Counted from the stretch's first letter, positions 30,228 through 39,845 are shown. The stretch: DNA of 64,000 nucleotides from Streptomyces sp. NRRL S-340 (GCF_000720185.1 NZ_JOIY01000020.1:1-64000); one strand, 5' to 3'. Notes: generated by a model from the letters alone, not told the origin. Made by a program: numbers and translations.

Positions 30228-32810
30228 ATGAGCAGCGATGAGAAACCGGCGGCAGCCCCCCGCTCGCTCGCGGAGGCGCTCCGGGCGCGGGACGACGCCT
30301 CCCTGACCGCGCTGCTGCGCAGCCGCCCGGACCTCATCACGCCGGTCCCCGCCGACCTCACCCAGCTCGCCACCCGCGCCGGCACCCGCGCCTCGGTGGT
30401 GCGGGCCCTGGAGCGGCTGGACCGGTTCGCCCTCCAGACGGCGGAGGCGCTGGCCGTGGCGGGCGACCCGGCGGCGTACGGCGAACTGCTCGGCCTGATG
30501 GCCGGGGACGAAGGGGACGCCGCCGTCGCCGCCGCGCTGCCCCGCGCGCTCGGCACGCTGCGCGAGCAGGCCCTGGTCTGGGGCGACGACGACCGGCTGC
30601 GCCTGGTGCGCACCGCCCGGGAACTGCTCGCCCCCTCCGCGCAGCACCCCTCCCCCACCGGACTCGGGCCGACGGTGCAGGAGGCCACGGCGGGCATGTC
30701 GCCGGGCCGCATCCAGGAGATCGTGACCGCCGCCGGGCTGCCCTCCACCCACGACTCCGTCTCCGCGGTCGCCGCGCTCACCGCGCTGTTCACCGACCGG
30801 AAGCGGATGGCCGCGCTGCTGGCGACGGTGCCGGACGACTCCCTGGACGTCCTCGAACGCCTCGTGTGGGGACCCCCGTACGGGCAGGTCACCGCCGATC
30901 CCGCGCCCCGGCTGCGGCTGCTGATGGACCGCGGACTGCTGCTGCCCACGGCGCCCGGCACGGTCGTGCTGCCCCGCGAGGTGGCGCTGCACCTGCGCGC
31001 GGGCCGGGCGCACCGCGCCCCCGAGCCGGTGCCGCCCGCCGTGACCGCGGCGGCCGCGCACCGCCCGCAGATCGTGGACGCGACGGCGGCCGGGCAGGCG
31101 TACACGGCGCTGGCCACCGTCGAGGAACTGCTGAAGGACTGGGACGAGGGCGGTCCGACCGTGCTGCGCGCGGGCGGCCTGAGCGTGCGCGACCTCAAGC
31201 GCACCGCCGTCGCGCTGGACGTGTCCGAGCCGGTCGCCGCGTTCTGGCTCGAACTCGCCTACGCGGCCGGGCTGCTGGCCTCGGACGGGGACGTCGAGGA
31301 GCGGTACGCGGCGACCCCCGCCCACGACGAGTGGCTGGAGCGGCCCCCGGCCGACCGCTGGGCGCACCTGGCCGGGGCGTGGCTGTCGGCGACGCGGACG
31401 CCGGGTGTGGTCGGCGGGCGGGACGCGAAGGACCGCACGCTGTCCGCGCTCGGCCCGGGGCTGGACCGCTCGGCCGCCCCGGAGGTACGGCGCCGCGTGC
31501 TGTCCCTGCTGGCCGGTCTGCCCGAGGGCACCGCCCCGGACCCCGAGTCGGTCCTCGCCCGGCTGCGCTGGGAGCGTCCGCTGCGCGGGCCGCAGCGCGA
31601 TCAGGACCACGACCTGCGGGAGCGCCTCGCCCGGTGGACGCTGTCCGAGGCCGAGCTGCTGGGCGTCACCGGGCGGGGCGCGCTGTCCGCGCACGGCAGG
31701 GCGCTGCTGGGGGCACCGCCCGCGGCTGCCCCGGCACCGGCGGCCGAGCCCACCGGGCCGGGGGACAAGCTGCCCGTCCACCACCGGGCCGATGCCGCCG
31801 GCGCCCCGGGCGCCGTCCCGTCCGTCTCCCCCGCCCCCGCCGTTCCGTCCGCCGCCGAGCAGGCGGACTCCGCGGCCGCCGCCGCACGCCTGCTCGCGCC
31901 GCTGCTGCCCGAGCCGCTGGACCACGTCCTGCTCCAGGCGGACCTGACGGCGGTGGCGCCCGGCCCGCTGCGACGGCCGCTGGCCGATGTGCTGGGCGTG
32001 CTCGCGAACGTGGAGTCCAAGGGCGGCGCGACGGTCTACCGGTTCACCCCGGCCTCGGTGCGGCGCGCCCTGGACGCCGGCCGCACCGCCGCCGACCTGC
32101 ACGCCTTCCTCGCCCAGCACTCCCGCACGCCGGTCCCGCAGCCGCTCGCGTACCTGATCGACGACGTGGCCCGGCGCCACGGGCACCTGCGGGTGGGCGC
32201 CGCGTCGGCCTACGTGCGCTGCGACGACGACGCGCTGCTGAACGAGATCCTCGCCGACAAGCGCTCGGCCGGCCTGCGCCTGCGCCGTCTCGCCCCGACC
32301 GTGCTGGCCACGCCCGCCGACCCGGCCGCCCTCCTGGAGGGCCTGCGCGCGATGGGGTACGCCCCGGCGGCGGAGTCCGCCGAGGGGGACGTCCTGATCG
32401 CACGGGCCGACTCCCACCGCACCCCGCCGCGCACCGCCCCCGCACCGGTCCCGGACGGCCCGCCCGTCCCCGACGCCACGCTGCTGTCGGCGGCCGTGCG
32501 CGCGATCCGGGCGGGCGACCTGGCCTCCACCGCGCCGCGCAAGGCGACCGCGTCGGCCGCGGCAGACGGCGACCTGCCCCGCACCAGCTCCGCCGAGACG
32601 CTGGCCACCATGCAGGCCGCCGTCCTCACCGGCGAGGCCCTGTGGATCGGCTACGTCAACGCCGAGGGCACCGCCGGCCAGCACGTCATCGCCCCCATCC
32701 GGGTCGAGGGCGGCTTCGTGACGGCGTACGACCACACGGCGGACGAGGTGCGCACCTACCCCCTGCACCGGATCACCGGGGTGGCCGAGCTGGAGCCGGA
32801 CGCCGGCTGA
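30228..32810 (+). CDS. helicase-associated protein with C-terminal WYL domain, partner of XPB
   Basis: The 860-residue protein has no Walker motifs. Its C-terminal third matches the helicase C-terminal/XPB-Ssl2-like module (ADLTAVAPGPLRRPLADVLG, LAYLIDDVARRHGHLRVGAA) and ends in a WYL-like barrel (ALWIGYVNAEGTAGQHVIAP, YPLHRITGVAEL) that may bind nucleic acid. The N-terminal part is built of helical winged-helix-like repeats. The XPB helicase gene follows 228 bases downstream on the same strand, the arrangement also known in mycobacteria. A role as a helicase cofactor or nucleic-acid clamp in repair is inferred. The ATG at 30228 directly follows the low-complexity island. Confidence 0.82.
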   Translation: MSSDEKPAAAPRSLAEALRARDDASLTALLRSRPDLITPVPADLTQLATRAGTRASVVRALERLDRFALQTAEALAVAGDPAAYGELLGLMAGDEGDAAVAAALPRALGTLREQALVWGDDDRLRLVRTARELLAPSAQHPSPTGLGPTVQEATAGMSPGRIQEIVTAAGLPSTHDSVSAVAALTALFTDRKRMAALLATVPDDSLDVLERLVWGPPYGQVTADPAPRLRLLMDRGLLLPTAPGTVVLPREVALHLRAGRAHRAPEPVPPAVTAAAAHRPQIVDATAAGQAYTALATVEELLKDWDEGGPTVLRAGGLSVRDLKRTAVALDVSEPVAAFWLELAYAAGLLASDGDVEERYAATPAHDEWLERPPADRWAHLAGAWLSATRTPGVVGGRDAKDRTLSALGPGLDRSAAPEVRRRVLSLLAGLPEGTAPDPESVLARLRWERPLRGPQRDQDHDLRERLARWTLSEAELLGVTGRGALSAHGRALLGAPPAAAPAPAAEPTGPGDKLPVHHRADAAGAPGAVPSVSPAPAVPSAAEQADSAAAAARLLAPLLPEPLDHVLLQADLTAVAPGPLRRPLADVLGVLANVESKGGATVYRFTPASVRRALDAGRTAADLHAFLAQHSRTPVPQPLAYLIDDVARRHGHLRVGAASAYVRCDDDALLNEILADKRSAGLRLRRLAPTVLATPADPAALLEGLRAMGYAPAAESAEGDVLIARADSHRTPPRTAPAPVPDGPPVPDATLLSAAVRAIRAGDLASTAPRKATASAAADGDLPRTSSAETLATMQAAVLTGEALWIGYVNAEGTAGQHVIAPIRVEGGFVTAYDHTADEVRTYPLHRITGVAELEPDAG

Positions 32811-33038
32811 GGGACGCCATGACCTTCCGCGGCCCCGGCGCGGGCCGCCCGGGGGCCGCCCGGCGCTCCGGTTGCGGTCCGGCCGCTCCGCCTGCGGTCC
32901 GGCGGGGTCCGGCGGGGTCCGGTCCCTCTCCGGCCGTCGGCCGCCCGCCCGTCGTGAGGGGCCCGGCCCGCGCGGCCGGTGGTGCACACTGGAGTTTTGG
33001 CCGAGCCGTCCGGCCGCGTCAGCGAAAGGGTGCCGCGC

Positions 33039-34685
33039 GTGAATGGTCCGTTGATCGTCCAGTCCGACAAGACCCTGCTCCTGGAGGTCGACCACGAGCA
33101 GGCCGACGACTGCCGCCGCGCCATCGCCCCCTTCGCCGAGTTGGAGCGGGCGCCCGAGCACATCCACACCTACCGGGTGACACCGCTGGGCCTGTGGAAC
33201 GCGCGGGCGGCCGGCCACGACGCCGAGCAGGTCGTGGACGCCCTCGTGCAGTACAGCCGCTACCCGGTGCCGCACGCGCTGCTCGTCGACATCGCCGAGA
33301 CGATGGACCGGTACGGACGGCTCACCCTCAGCAAACACCCCGCGCACGGCCTGGTGCTGACGACGACGGACCGGCCGGTGCTGGAGGAGGTCCTGAAGTC
33401 CAAGCGGATCGCCCCGCTGGTCGGGACCCGCATCGACGCGGACACCGTGGCCGTGCACCCCTCCGAGCGCGGACAGATCAAGCAGACGCTGCTGAAGCTG
33501 GGCTGGCCGGCCGAGGACCTGGCCGGGTACGTCGACGGCGAGGCGCACCCGATCGAGCTGGCCGAGGACGGCTGGGCGCTGCGGCCCTACCAGAAGCAGG
33601 CCGTGGAGAACTTCTGGCACGGCGGCAGCGGTGTGGTCGTCCTGCCCTGCGGGGCCGGCAAGACCCTGGTCGGCGCGGGCTCGATGGCGCAGGCCAAGTC
33701 CACCACGCTGATCCTCGTCACCAACACCGTCTCCGCCCGGCAGTGGAAGCACGAGCTGGTGAAGCGGACCTCGCTGACCGAGGACGAGATCGGCGAGTAC
33801 AGCGGGACCCGCAAGGAGATCCGGCCGGTCACCATCGCCACCTACCAGGTCCTCACCACCCGGCGGAAGGGCGTCTACCCGCACCTGGAGCTGTTCGACT
33901 CCCGGGACTGGGGGCTGATCGTCTACGACGAGGTGCACCTGCTGCCCGCGCCGGTCTTCAAGTTCACCGCCGATCTCCAGGCCCGGCGGCGGCTCGGTCT
34001 GACCGCGACGCTGGTGCGCGAGGACGGCCGCGAGTCCGACGTGTTCTCCCTGATCGGCCCGAAGCGGTTCGACGCGCCCTGGAAGGAGATCGAGGCGCAG
34101 GGCTACATCGCGCCCGCCGACTGCGTCGAGGTCCGGGTGAACCTGACCGACTCCGAGCGGCTCGCCTACGCCACCGCCGAGACCGAGGAGAAGTACCGCT
34201 TCTGCGCCACCACCGCGACCAAGCGGAAGGTCACGGAGGCGATCGTGCGCCGCTTCGCCGGGCAGCAGATCCTCGTGATCGGCCAGTACATCGACCAGCT
34301 CGACGAACTGGGCGAGCACCTGAACGCCCCGGTCATCAAGGGTGAGACGTCCAACGCCCAGCGGGAGAAGCTCTTCGACGCCTTCCGCGAGGGCGAGATC
34401 AACGTGCTCGTGGTCTCCAAGGTGGCGAACTTCTCCATCGACCTGCCGGAGGCCACGGTCGCGATCCAGGTCTCGGGCACCTTCGGCTCCCGCCAGGAGG
34501 AGGCCCAGCGGCTGGGCCGCGTACTGCGCCCCAAGGCCGACGGGCACCAGGCCCACTTCTACTCGGTGGTCGCCCGCGACACGATCGACCAGGACTTCGC
34601 CGCGCACCGCCAGCGCTTCCTGGCCGAACAGGGCTACGCCTACCGGATCATGGACGCGGACGAACTGCTGGCCGGGGAAGCCTGA
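33039..34685 (+). CDS. DNA repair helicase XPB (ERCC3 family)
   Basis: The 548-residue SF2 helicase has Walker A in VLPCGAGKTLVGAG, DEVH in LIVYDEVHLLPAP, motif III LGLTATLVREDGRESD, and motif VI region QEEAQRLGRVLRPK. The N-terminal 190 residues carry the damage-recognition-like domain of bacterial XPB, which unwinds DNA 3' to 5'. The GTG at 33039 has GAAAGGG eight bases upstream. The 228 bases before it are low-complexity, with TCCGGCGGGG repeated three times, and hold no gene. The last 38 bases overlap the end of the opposite GT87 gene. Confidence 0.93.
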   Translation: MNGPLIVQSDKTLLLEVDHEQADDCRRAIAPFAELERAPEHIHTYRVTPLGLWNARAAGHDAEQVVDALVQYSRYPVPHALLVDIAETMDRYGRLTLSKHPAHGLVLTTTDRPVLEEVLKSKRIAPLVGTRIDADTVAVHPSERGQIKQTLLKLGWPAEDLAGYVDGEAHPIELAEDGWALRPYQKQAVENFWHGGSGVVVLPCGAGKTLVGAGSMAQAKSTTLILVTNTVSARQWKHELVKRTSLTEDEIGEYSGTRKEIRPVTIATYQVLTTRRKGVYPHLELFDSRDWGLIVYDEVHLLPAPVFKFTADLQARRRLGLTATLVREDGRESDVFSLIGPKRFDAPWKEIEAQGYIAPADCVEVRVNLTDSERLAYATAETEEKYRFCATTATKRKVTEAIVRRFAGQQILVIGQYIDQLDELGEHLNAPVIKGETSNAQREKLFDAFREGEINVLVVSKVANFSIDLPEATVAIQVSGTFGSRQEEAQRLGRVLRPKADGHQAHFYSVVARDTIDQDFAAHRQRFLAEQGYAYRIMDADELLAGEA

Positions 34686-35832
34686 CCGGGGCCGCGCCGT
34701 CGCCGCCGCGTCCCACACACCCCAGGGCGCTCGCCGCCAGCAGGGCGAGGCCCAGCAGGGCGTAGGGCGCGGCGAGCGGTTCCTGCCACCACGGCAGGCG
34801 CAGGTCCAGCTCGCCGGCGTGCGGGACCAGCCACAGGGTGCGGGCGGTGAAGACGACCGCGGTGAGCGCCGCCCAGGCCCGGTGGCCCTCGGCCAGGAGC
34901 ACGGCGGTCAGCGGCACGCACCACACCCAGTGGTGGGACCAGCTGATCGGGGAGACCAGCAGCGCGGTGAAGGCGGTCAGCAGGACGCCCCACCGCTCGC
35001 CGGGTGCCCGGCGGGCCAGCCAGAGGCCGGCGGCGACGACCGCTAGGTCCGGCAGCAGCCAGGCGAGCCCGGGAGCGGGGTCGCGCAGCACGCGGGCGAT
35101 CAGGCCCTGGAGGGACTGGTTGTCGACGATCCACAGTTTCCCCACGCGGTCGGTCTCGAAGACATGACGGGTCCAGTACGCGACGCTCGCCGCCGGCTCG
35201 GCGAGCACGCCCACGGCGACGGTCCCGGCGAAGGCGGCGGCCGCGGTGGCCGCCTCGCGTCCGCGCCCGCGCAGCAGCAGGTAGACGGCGAAGAGTCCCG
35301 GGGTGAGCTTGACGCCGGCCGCGAGACCGATCGCCGCGCCCCTGCCGCGCGCGCCGGGCGGCCGGGTGAGGTCCCACAGCACCAGGCAGGCCAGGGCGAG
35401 GTTGATCTGCCCGTACCGGAACGTCTGGAAGACCGGTTCGCACCACAGGGCCAGGGCCGTCGCGGTGCACAGCGTGGCGAGGCCGGCGGGGCGGCCCGCC
35501 AGGCGTGCGGACAGGTGGACGAGCCAGGCGAGCAGGAGCGCGTTGCCCGCGAGGAAGGCCGACTTCAGCAGTGGTACGGGCAGCAGCGCGGTCGGCACGA
35601 ACAGCACTGCCGCGAACGGCGGGTAGGTGGCCGGGAGGTGGCCCTCCGTGACCTCGAAGCCGTACAGGTCACGGCCGTGGAGGACGGCGGCGCCCTCGGC
35701 CCGGTACACCAGGGCGTCGGGCATCGGCAGGCGCAGGGAGGCGAACACGGCCCCCAGGGCGAGGAGGGAGACCGCCAGGAGGGCCGGGTGGGCCGCCGCG
35801 CGTGACCGGAGGGCCACCGTCCGTTCTGTCAC
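34648..35832 (-). CDS. GT87 / DUF2029 polyprenol-linked mannosyltransferase-like membrane protein
   Basis: The 394-residue protein has ten or more hydrophobic segments. It carries family blocks such as MPDALVYRAEGAAVLHGRDLYG, where the early acidic residues face outside, LPATYPPFAAVLFVP, FRYGQINLALACLVLWDL and SPISWSHHWVW. DUF2029/GT87 enzymes transfer sugars from polyprenyl-phosphate donors to cell-envelope glycans. The ATG at 35832 is the first good start. The 3' end overlaps the XPB gene tail to tail. Confidence 0.87.
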   Translation of the reverse strand: MTERTVALRSRAAAHPALLAVSLLALGAVFASLRLPMPDALVYRAEGAAVLHGRDLYGFEVTEGHLPATYPPFAAVLFVPTALLPVPLLKSAFLAGNALLLAWLVHLSARLAGRPAGLATLCTATALALWCEPVFQTFRYGQINLALACLVLWDLTRPPGARGRGAAIGLAAGVKLTPGLFAVYLLLRGRGREAATAAAAFAGTVAVGVLAEPAASVAYWTRHVFETDRVGKLWIVDNQSLQGLIARVLRDPAPGLAWLLPDLAVVAAGLWLARRAPGERWGVLLTAFTALLVSPISWSHHWVWCVPLTAVLLAEGHRAWAALTAVVFTARTLWLVPHAGELDLRLPWWQEPLAAPYALLGLALLAASALGCVGRGGDGAAPVRLPRPAVRPRP

Positions 35833-35849
35833 GGGCCGACCCTAAAGGG

Positions 35850-36032
35850 TTACTTGTGGCGTATGCCCGCTTCCTCGCCGTACTCCCCGAGGATGATCAC
35901 GTCGAACGCGGCACCCGCGAACACCTTGACGGCGTGCAGGGCGTCGCCCAGGCGGTGGTGGTGGCTGCCCCTGACAGCCGTGGCACCGGCCGGGCGAGCG
36001 GCGGGTGCCGGATGGATGGTCGCTGCACTCAT
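35850..36032 (-). CDS. small conserved hypothetical protein
   Basis: The 60-residue product reads MSAATIHPAPAARPAG, then HHHRLGDALHAVKVFAGAAF and ends GEYGEEAGIRHK with a TAA stop. The C-terminal hydrophobic helix followed by the acidic LGEYGEE motif recalls short peptides common in streptomycetes, but I assign no function. It ends 17 bases before the GT87 gene start on the same strand and may be co-transcribed with it. Confidence 0.55.
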   Translation of the reverse strand: MSAATIHPAPAARPAGATAVRGSHHHRLGDALHAVKVFAGAAFDVIILGEYGEEAGIRHK

Positions 36033-36129
36033 GACTCAAGGGTGGCTCTCGGGACGCCTGGCCGGCATCGGTCTGCGGAGCCAATCCTCCCGCCCTCCGC
36101 GTACCCCTCCGGAGGGAGTCCGTCCCCTA

Positions 36130-36360
36130 CACCGACCGGGCGGCTTCCCCTAGGGGACGCCCCGGCCGGCTCCCCCGGCAGCACCGGCCGGCCCACCCGC
36201 CACACCGGGACCCACGGCCCCGCCCGGCCGCCGGACCAGCAGGCCACCGGGCGCGCCGGGCCACCGGACCACCGGGCGCGCCGGGCCACCGGACCGCCGG
36301 GCCACGTGGCCGCCCAGTCGCCCAGCCGCTCAGCCGTCGGGTGTCACCGGGCCGCCCGCC
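36130..36360 (+). repeat. low-complexity G+C island with a 25-base tandem repeat
   Basis: The gene-free gap from 36033 to 36559 contains two exact head-to-tail copies of a 25-base unit beginning CCACCGGGCGCGCCGGGCC, at 36244 and 36269, surrounded by degenerate CCGGGCCACCGG units. The last 180 bases before the HelR gene should hold its promoter. I looked there for a rifamycin-associated inverted repeat and did not find one. Confidence 0.65.
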
Positions 36361-36559
36361 CGCCGGAAAACGGTTGGCCCTCACCGCCCCCGGCCCTCTA
36401 CAATCTCCGCTCCTGCCCGCCTCCCCACGGAGTGCCGCCGACCGGACGGAAACCGGCCGGCAGTTTCCCGCGCGCCCGCGCCGCACGGCACCGCGTCACC
36501 CGCCGCCGCGCGCGGCACCGCCGCGCCGACTGTCCCGTAGGTCTTCCGGAGGCACTCCC

Positions 36560-38668
36560 TTGTCGTCGTCCACGCCCACCGACTCCGAAGCACGTCCCGC
36601 GGCACCCCGGACGGCCGCGGCAGCGGCCGCCGAGCCCCCCGCGGACGACCCGCTCGCCCGTGAGCGCTCCCACCTGGCCGCCTCCCGCGCCGCCCTGCGC
36701 GCCATGCGCGAGGACGTCCAGTCGCTCGACATCCGCGACGTCAGCGCGAACTGGGTCAACGCCGAGGTGCTCGCCCGGCAGATCGACGAGCGCATCAAGG
36801 CGCTGGCCGACCTGAGCGACACCCCGCTGTTCTTCGGCCGCCTCGACTACCTGCACGCCCCCGGCGCCGACCGGGCGGAGGGCGCCGACGGCGAGCGCTT
36901 CTACATCGGTCGGCGGCACGTGCACGACGCCGACGGCGACCCCATGGTCATCGACTGGCGCGCGCCGGTCTCCCAGCCGTTCTACCGGGCGTCGAAGAAG
37001 GACCCGATGGACGTCGGACTGCGCCGCCGCTTCGGCTACACGGGCGGCGACCTGACGGCGTACGAGGACGAGCACCTGTCCGACCCGGCCGAGGCCGCCA
37101 CCACCAGCAAGCTGCTCCAGCAGGAGATCGAGCGCCCGCGCGTCGGCCCGATGCGCGACATCGTGGCGACCATCCAGCCCGAGCAGGACGAGATCGTCCG
37201 CTCCGGCCTGGGCGGCACCGTCTGCGTCCAGGGCGGCCCCGGCACCGGGAAGACCGCCGTCGGCCTGCACCGGGTCGCCTACCTCCTCTACGCCCACCGC
37301 GAGCGCCTGGCCCGCACCGGCACCCTCGTGATCGGCCCGAACCGGTCCTTCCTGCACTACATCGAACAGGTGCTCCCGGCCCTCGGCGAGCTGGCCGTGC
37401 AGCAGGCGACCGTCGACGACCTGGTCGCCCACGCCGAGGTGCGCGGCACGGACGACGCGGCGGCGGCGCTGGTCAAGGGCGACGCGCGCATGGCCGAGGT
37501 GCTGCGCAGGGCGCTGTACTCGCACGTCACGATGCCCACCGAGCCGGTCGTGGTGGTGCGCGGTTCGCGCCGCTGGCGCGTCCCCGCGTACGAACTGGAG
37601 GGGCTGGTCCGGGAGTTGCTGGAGCGCGGGATCCGTTACGGAGCCGCCCGCGAGGCCCTGCCGCAGCGCATCGCGCACGCCGTGCTGGTGCAGATGGAGC
37701 GGGCGGGCGAGGCCCCCGACGACCGCGTGCAGGACACCGTGGCCCGCAACTCGGCGGTGAAGGCCGCCGTCAAGGCCCTCTGGCCGCCGGTCGACCCGGC
37801 CAAGCTGGTGCTGCGGCTGCTCACGGACGCCGGCTTCCTCGCCGAGCACGCCGAGGGGATCCTCGGCGAGGAGGAGCAGAAGGCGATCCTGTGGGCGAAG
37901 CCGGTGCGGTCGGTGAAGTCCGCGAAGTGGTCGGCGGCCGACACGGTGCTGATCGACGAGGCCGCCGACCTGGTGGAGCGCACCCACTCCCTGGGACACG
38001 TGGTCCTGGACGAGGCGCAGGACCTGTCACCGATGCAGTACCGCGCGGTCGGCCGGCGCTGCACCACCGGTTCCGCGACCGTCCTCGGCGACCTGGCGCA
38101 GGGCACCACGCCGTGGGCGACCCGCACCTGGGAGGAGGCGCTGGCCCACCTGGGCAAGTCCGAGGGGGTCATCGAGGAGCTGACCGCCGGTTTCCGCGTG
38201 CCGACGGACGTCATCGCCTACGCCTCCCGGCTGCTGCCGCACATCGCGCCGGGGCTGACGCCGGTCGCCTCGGTCCGAGAGAACCCGGGCTTCTTCCGGA
38301 TCCGGGCCGCCGAGGGGAACGCCGATGTGGTCGCCGCGTGCGAGGAACTGCTGCGGCACGAGGGCTCGACCGGCCTGATCGCCGCCGACGCCCGGATCCC
38401 GGCCCTCGCCGACGCCCTGGCCGCGGCGGGCCTGGCCCACCTCTCCCCCGGCGAGGAGACGACGGCCGAGACCCGGCTGACCCTGGTCCCGGCCTCCCTC
38501 GCCAAAGGCCTGGAGTACGACTACGTGGTCCTCGACGACCCGCAGGCGGTGGTCGACGGCGAGCCGGACGAACGGACCGGTCTGCGCCGCCTGTACGTGG
38601 CGCTCACCCGTGCGGTGTCGGGCCTGATCGTGACCCACACGGCCCCGCTCCCGCCCCAGCTGACCTGA
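36560..38668 (+). CDS. helR: HelR/HelD-type RNA polymerase-remodelling ATPase (UvrD-like)
   Basis: The 702-residue SF1-like ATPase has Walker A in VQGGPGTGKTAVGLHRVAY, Walker B in LGHVVLDEAQDLSPMQYRAV, and motif VI region RRLYVALTRAVSGLIV. The N-terminus has the long helical arm of HelD proteins (RERSHLAASRAALRAMREDV). Such proteins release stalled or rifamycin-bound RNA polymerase from DNA rather than unwinding DNA. The start is TTG at 36560, with CCGGAGG seven bases upstream. The gene stands alone between two low-complexity islands. Confidence 0.85.
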   Translation: MSSSTPTDSEARPAAPRTAAAAAAEPPADDPLARERSHLAASRAALRAMREDVQSLDIRDVSANWVNAEVLARQIDERIKALADLSDTPLFFGRLDYLHAPGADRAEGADGERFYIGRRHVHDADGDPMVIDWRAPVSQPFYRASKKDPMDVGLRRRFGYTGGDLTAYEDEHLSDPAEAATTSKLLQQEIERPRVGPMRDIVATIQPEQDEIVRSGLGGTVCVQGGPGTGKTAVGLHRVAYLLYAHRERLARTGTLVIGPNRSFLHYIEQVLPALGELAVQQATVDDLVAHAEVRGTDDAAAALVKGDARMAEVLRRALYSHVTMPTEPVVVVRGSRRWRVPAYELEGLVRELLERGIRYGAAREALPQRIAHAVLVQMERAGEAPDDRVQDTVARNSAVKAAVKALWPPVDPAKLVLRLLTDAGFLAEHAEGILGEEEQKAILWAKPVRSVKSAKWSAADTVLIDEAADLVERTHSLGHVVLDEAQDLSPMQYRAVGRRCTTGSATVLGDLAQGTTPWATRTWEEALAHLGKSEGVIEELTAGFRVPTDVIAYASRLLPHIAPGLTPVASVRENPGFFRIRAAEGNADVVAACEELLRHEGSTGLIAADARIPALADALAAAGLAHLSPGEETTAETRLTLVPASLAKGLEYDYVVLDDPQAVVDGEPDERTGLRRLYVALTRAVSGLIVTHTAPLPPQLT

Positions 38669-38976
38669 CCGGCCGGCGGTGTCCGGGCCGCCGGGCGGAC
38701 ACCGGCGTGTCCGGGCCGCCGGGCAGGCACCGCCGGCGCGCCGCCGCGAGCCGGCGGCCGGCGCCCCGCGCCGCCGACCGCACGGCGGCCCCGGACACCA
38801 CCGGTCACCCAGAACGCCGGGCCGAGCCGCCACCGCCCGCACCGGACGCCCGGCCGAGCCATCACCGCCCGCGCCGCTCCCCCGGCCCCGGACACCGCCG
38901 CGCGCACCGAACACCCGGCCCCGCCGCCCCGGGCACGGCACCCGCCGTCCGGCCGGGGCACCGCCGGTCCGGCGGC
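38669..38976 (+). repeat. low-complexity G+C island
   Basis: This gene-free stretch of 308 bases between the convergent HelR and cutC genes contains GTCCGGGCCGCCGGGC at 38681 and 38709. Beyond that are many CCGCCGCGC and CACCGCC units that form potential hairpins in all registers. Termination of both genes probably happens here. No coding potential. Confidence 0.65.
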
Positions 38977-39699
38977 CTACACCGCGAGCTGCTCGGCGTT
39001 CTGCCCGTCCAGCACCGACCGCCACTGCGCGACCGCGTCCGCGCACACCGCGCCGGCCCACCCGCCGGAGCGGGCCGCGCCGCCGATGTGGAAGGCGTCG
39101 ATCCCGGCGGCGCGCAGCGGCGGCAGGTGCTCCAGGCGCAGGCCGCCGCCGACCATGATCCGCTGTTCGTAGCCGGGCCGGCCGGCGCGGGCCGCCTCGG
39201 CGACCAGGGTGGGCAGCCCCGCGTCCACACCGCCCGCCGCGCCCGCGGTCAGGTACGTGTCCAGGCCCGGCAGCCCGTCCAGCTGCTTGCGCACGGCGTC
39301 CCGGTCCGCGGAGTTGTCGATCGCCCGGTGGAAGGTCCACGGGCATCCGTCCAGGGCACCGACCACGGCTTCCACGGCCGTCATGTCCACCAGGCCGTCC
39401 GCGCCGAGGAACCCGAGCACGAACTCCTCGGCGCCCTCGGCCCGCATGTCGCGCACGACCCCTGCCAGCCTGTCCACGCCCTGGGCACCGCCCGCGGCGA
39501 AGCCGTCCGCGAGCCGCACCATCACGCGCAGCGGGATGTCGACGGCGGCGCGGATCGCGGCGACGGTCGCCACCGGCGGGGTCAGCCCGTCGGCCGCCAT
39601 GTCGGTGACCAGCTCGAGGCGGTCCGCGCCTCCGGCCTGGGCGGCGACCGCGTCCTCGGCGTCGAGGGCGATCACCTCCAGGACTGCACGCATGCTCAT
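38977..39699 (-). CDS. cutC: CutC-family protein
   Basis: The 240-residue TIM-barrel protein has the CutC N-terminus (LEVIALDAEDAVAAQAGGAD), the block PLRVMVRLADG, and the conserved WTFHRAIDNSADRD. CutC was first named for copper tolerance, but copper binding is doubtful, and homologues are cytoplasmic proteins of uncertain activity. An ATG at 39699 (MSMR) starts it; MR two codons later is an alternative. A DasR-like site lies 33 bases upstream. Confidence 0.88.
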   Translation of the reverse strand: MSMRAVLEVIALDAEDAVAAQAGGADRLELVTDMAADGLTPPVATVAAIRAAVDIPLRVMVRLADGFAAGGAQGVDRLAGVVRDMRAEGAEEFVLGFLGADGLVDMTAVEAVVGALDGCPWTFHRAIDNSADRDAVRKQLDGLPGLDTYLTAGAAGGVDAGLPTLVAEAARAGRPGYEQRIMVGGGLRLEHLPPLRAAGIDAFHIGGAARSGGWAGAVCADAVAQWRSVLDGQNAEQLAV

Positions 39700-39731
39700 A
39701 GGACCCCTTTCCTCGGATGCCGTGGGGCTTG

Positions 39732-39747
39732 ACAGGTCTAGTCCAAT
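39732..39747. promoter_or_regulatory. DasR-like site between cutC and the HD-domain gene
   Basis: ACAGGTCTAGTCCAAT matches the DasR responsive element core TGGTCTAGACCA at 10 of 12 positions. It overlaps a TTGACA hexamer (39729-39734). Position in a divergent promoter region suggests control of cutC or the HD gene by amino sugars. It is a single site judged by eye. Confidence 0.35.
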
Positions 39748-39845
39748 ATCAGGGTACGCCGAACGGGCCCCCCGGCGCAGAACCCCTCGCGCGAAGATGT
39801 CCGGCTCCCCCTTCGGCGGGGCGGATCGCGCAGGACAATGGCGCC

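Noticed and set aside
29667..34718. Minus-strand open frame of about 1680 codons joined to the HAAS-like protein
   Set aside because: It is antisense to the XPB and helicase-associated genes and has shadow composition; only the part after GTG 29666 has protein-like features.
36370..36559. Rifamycin-associated element upstream of helR
   Set aside because: No 19-base inverted repeat of the expected type is visible by eye.
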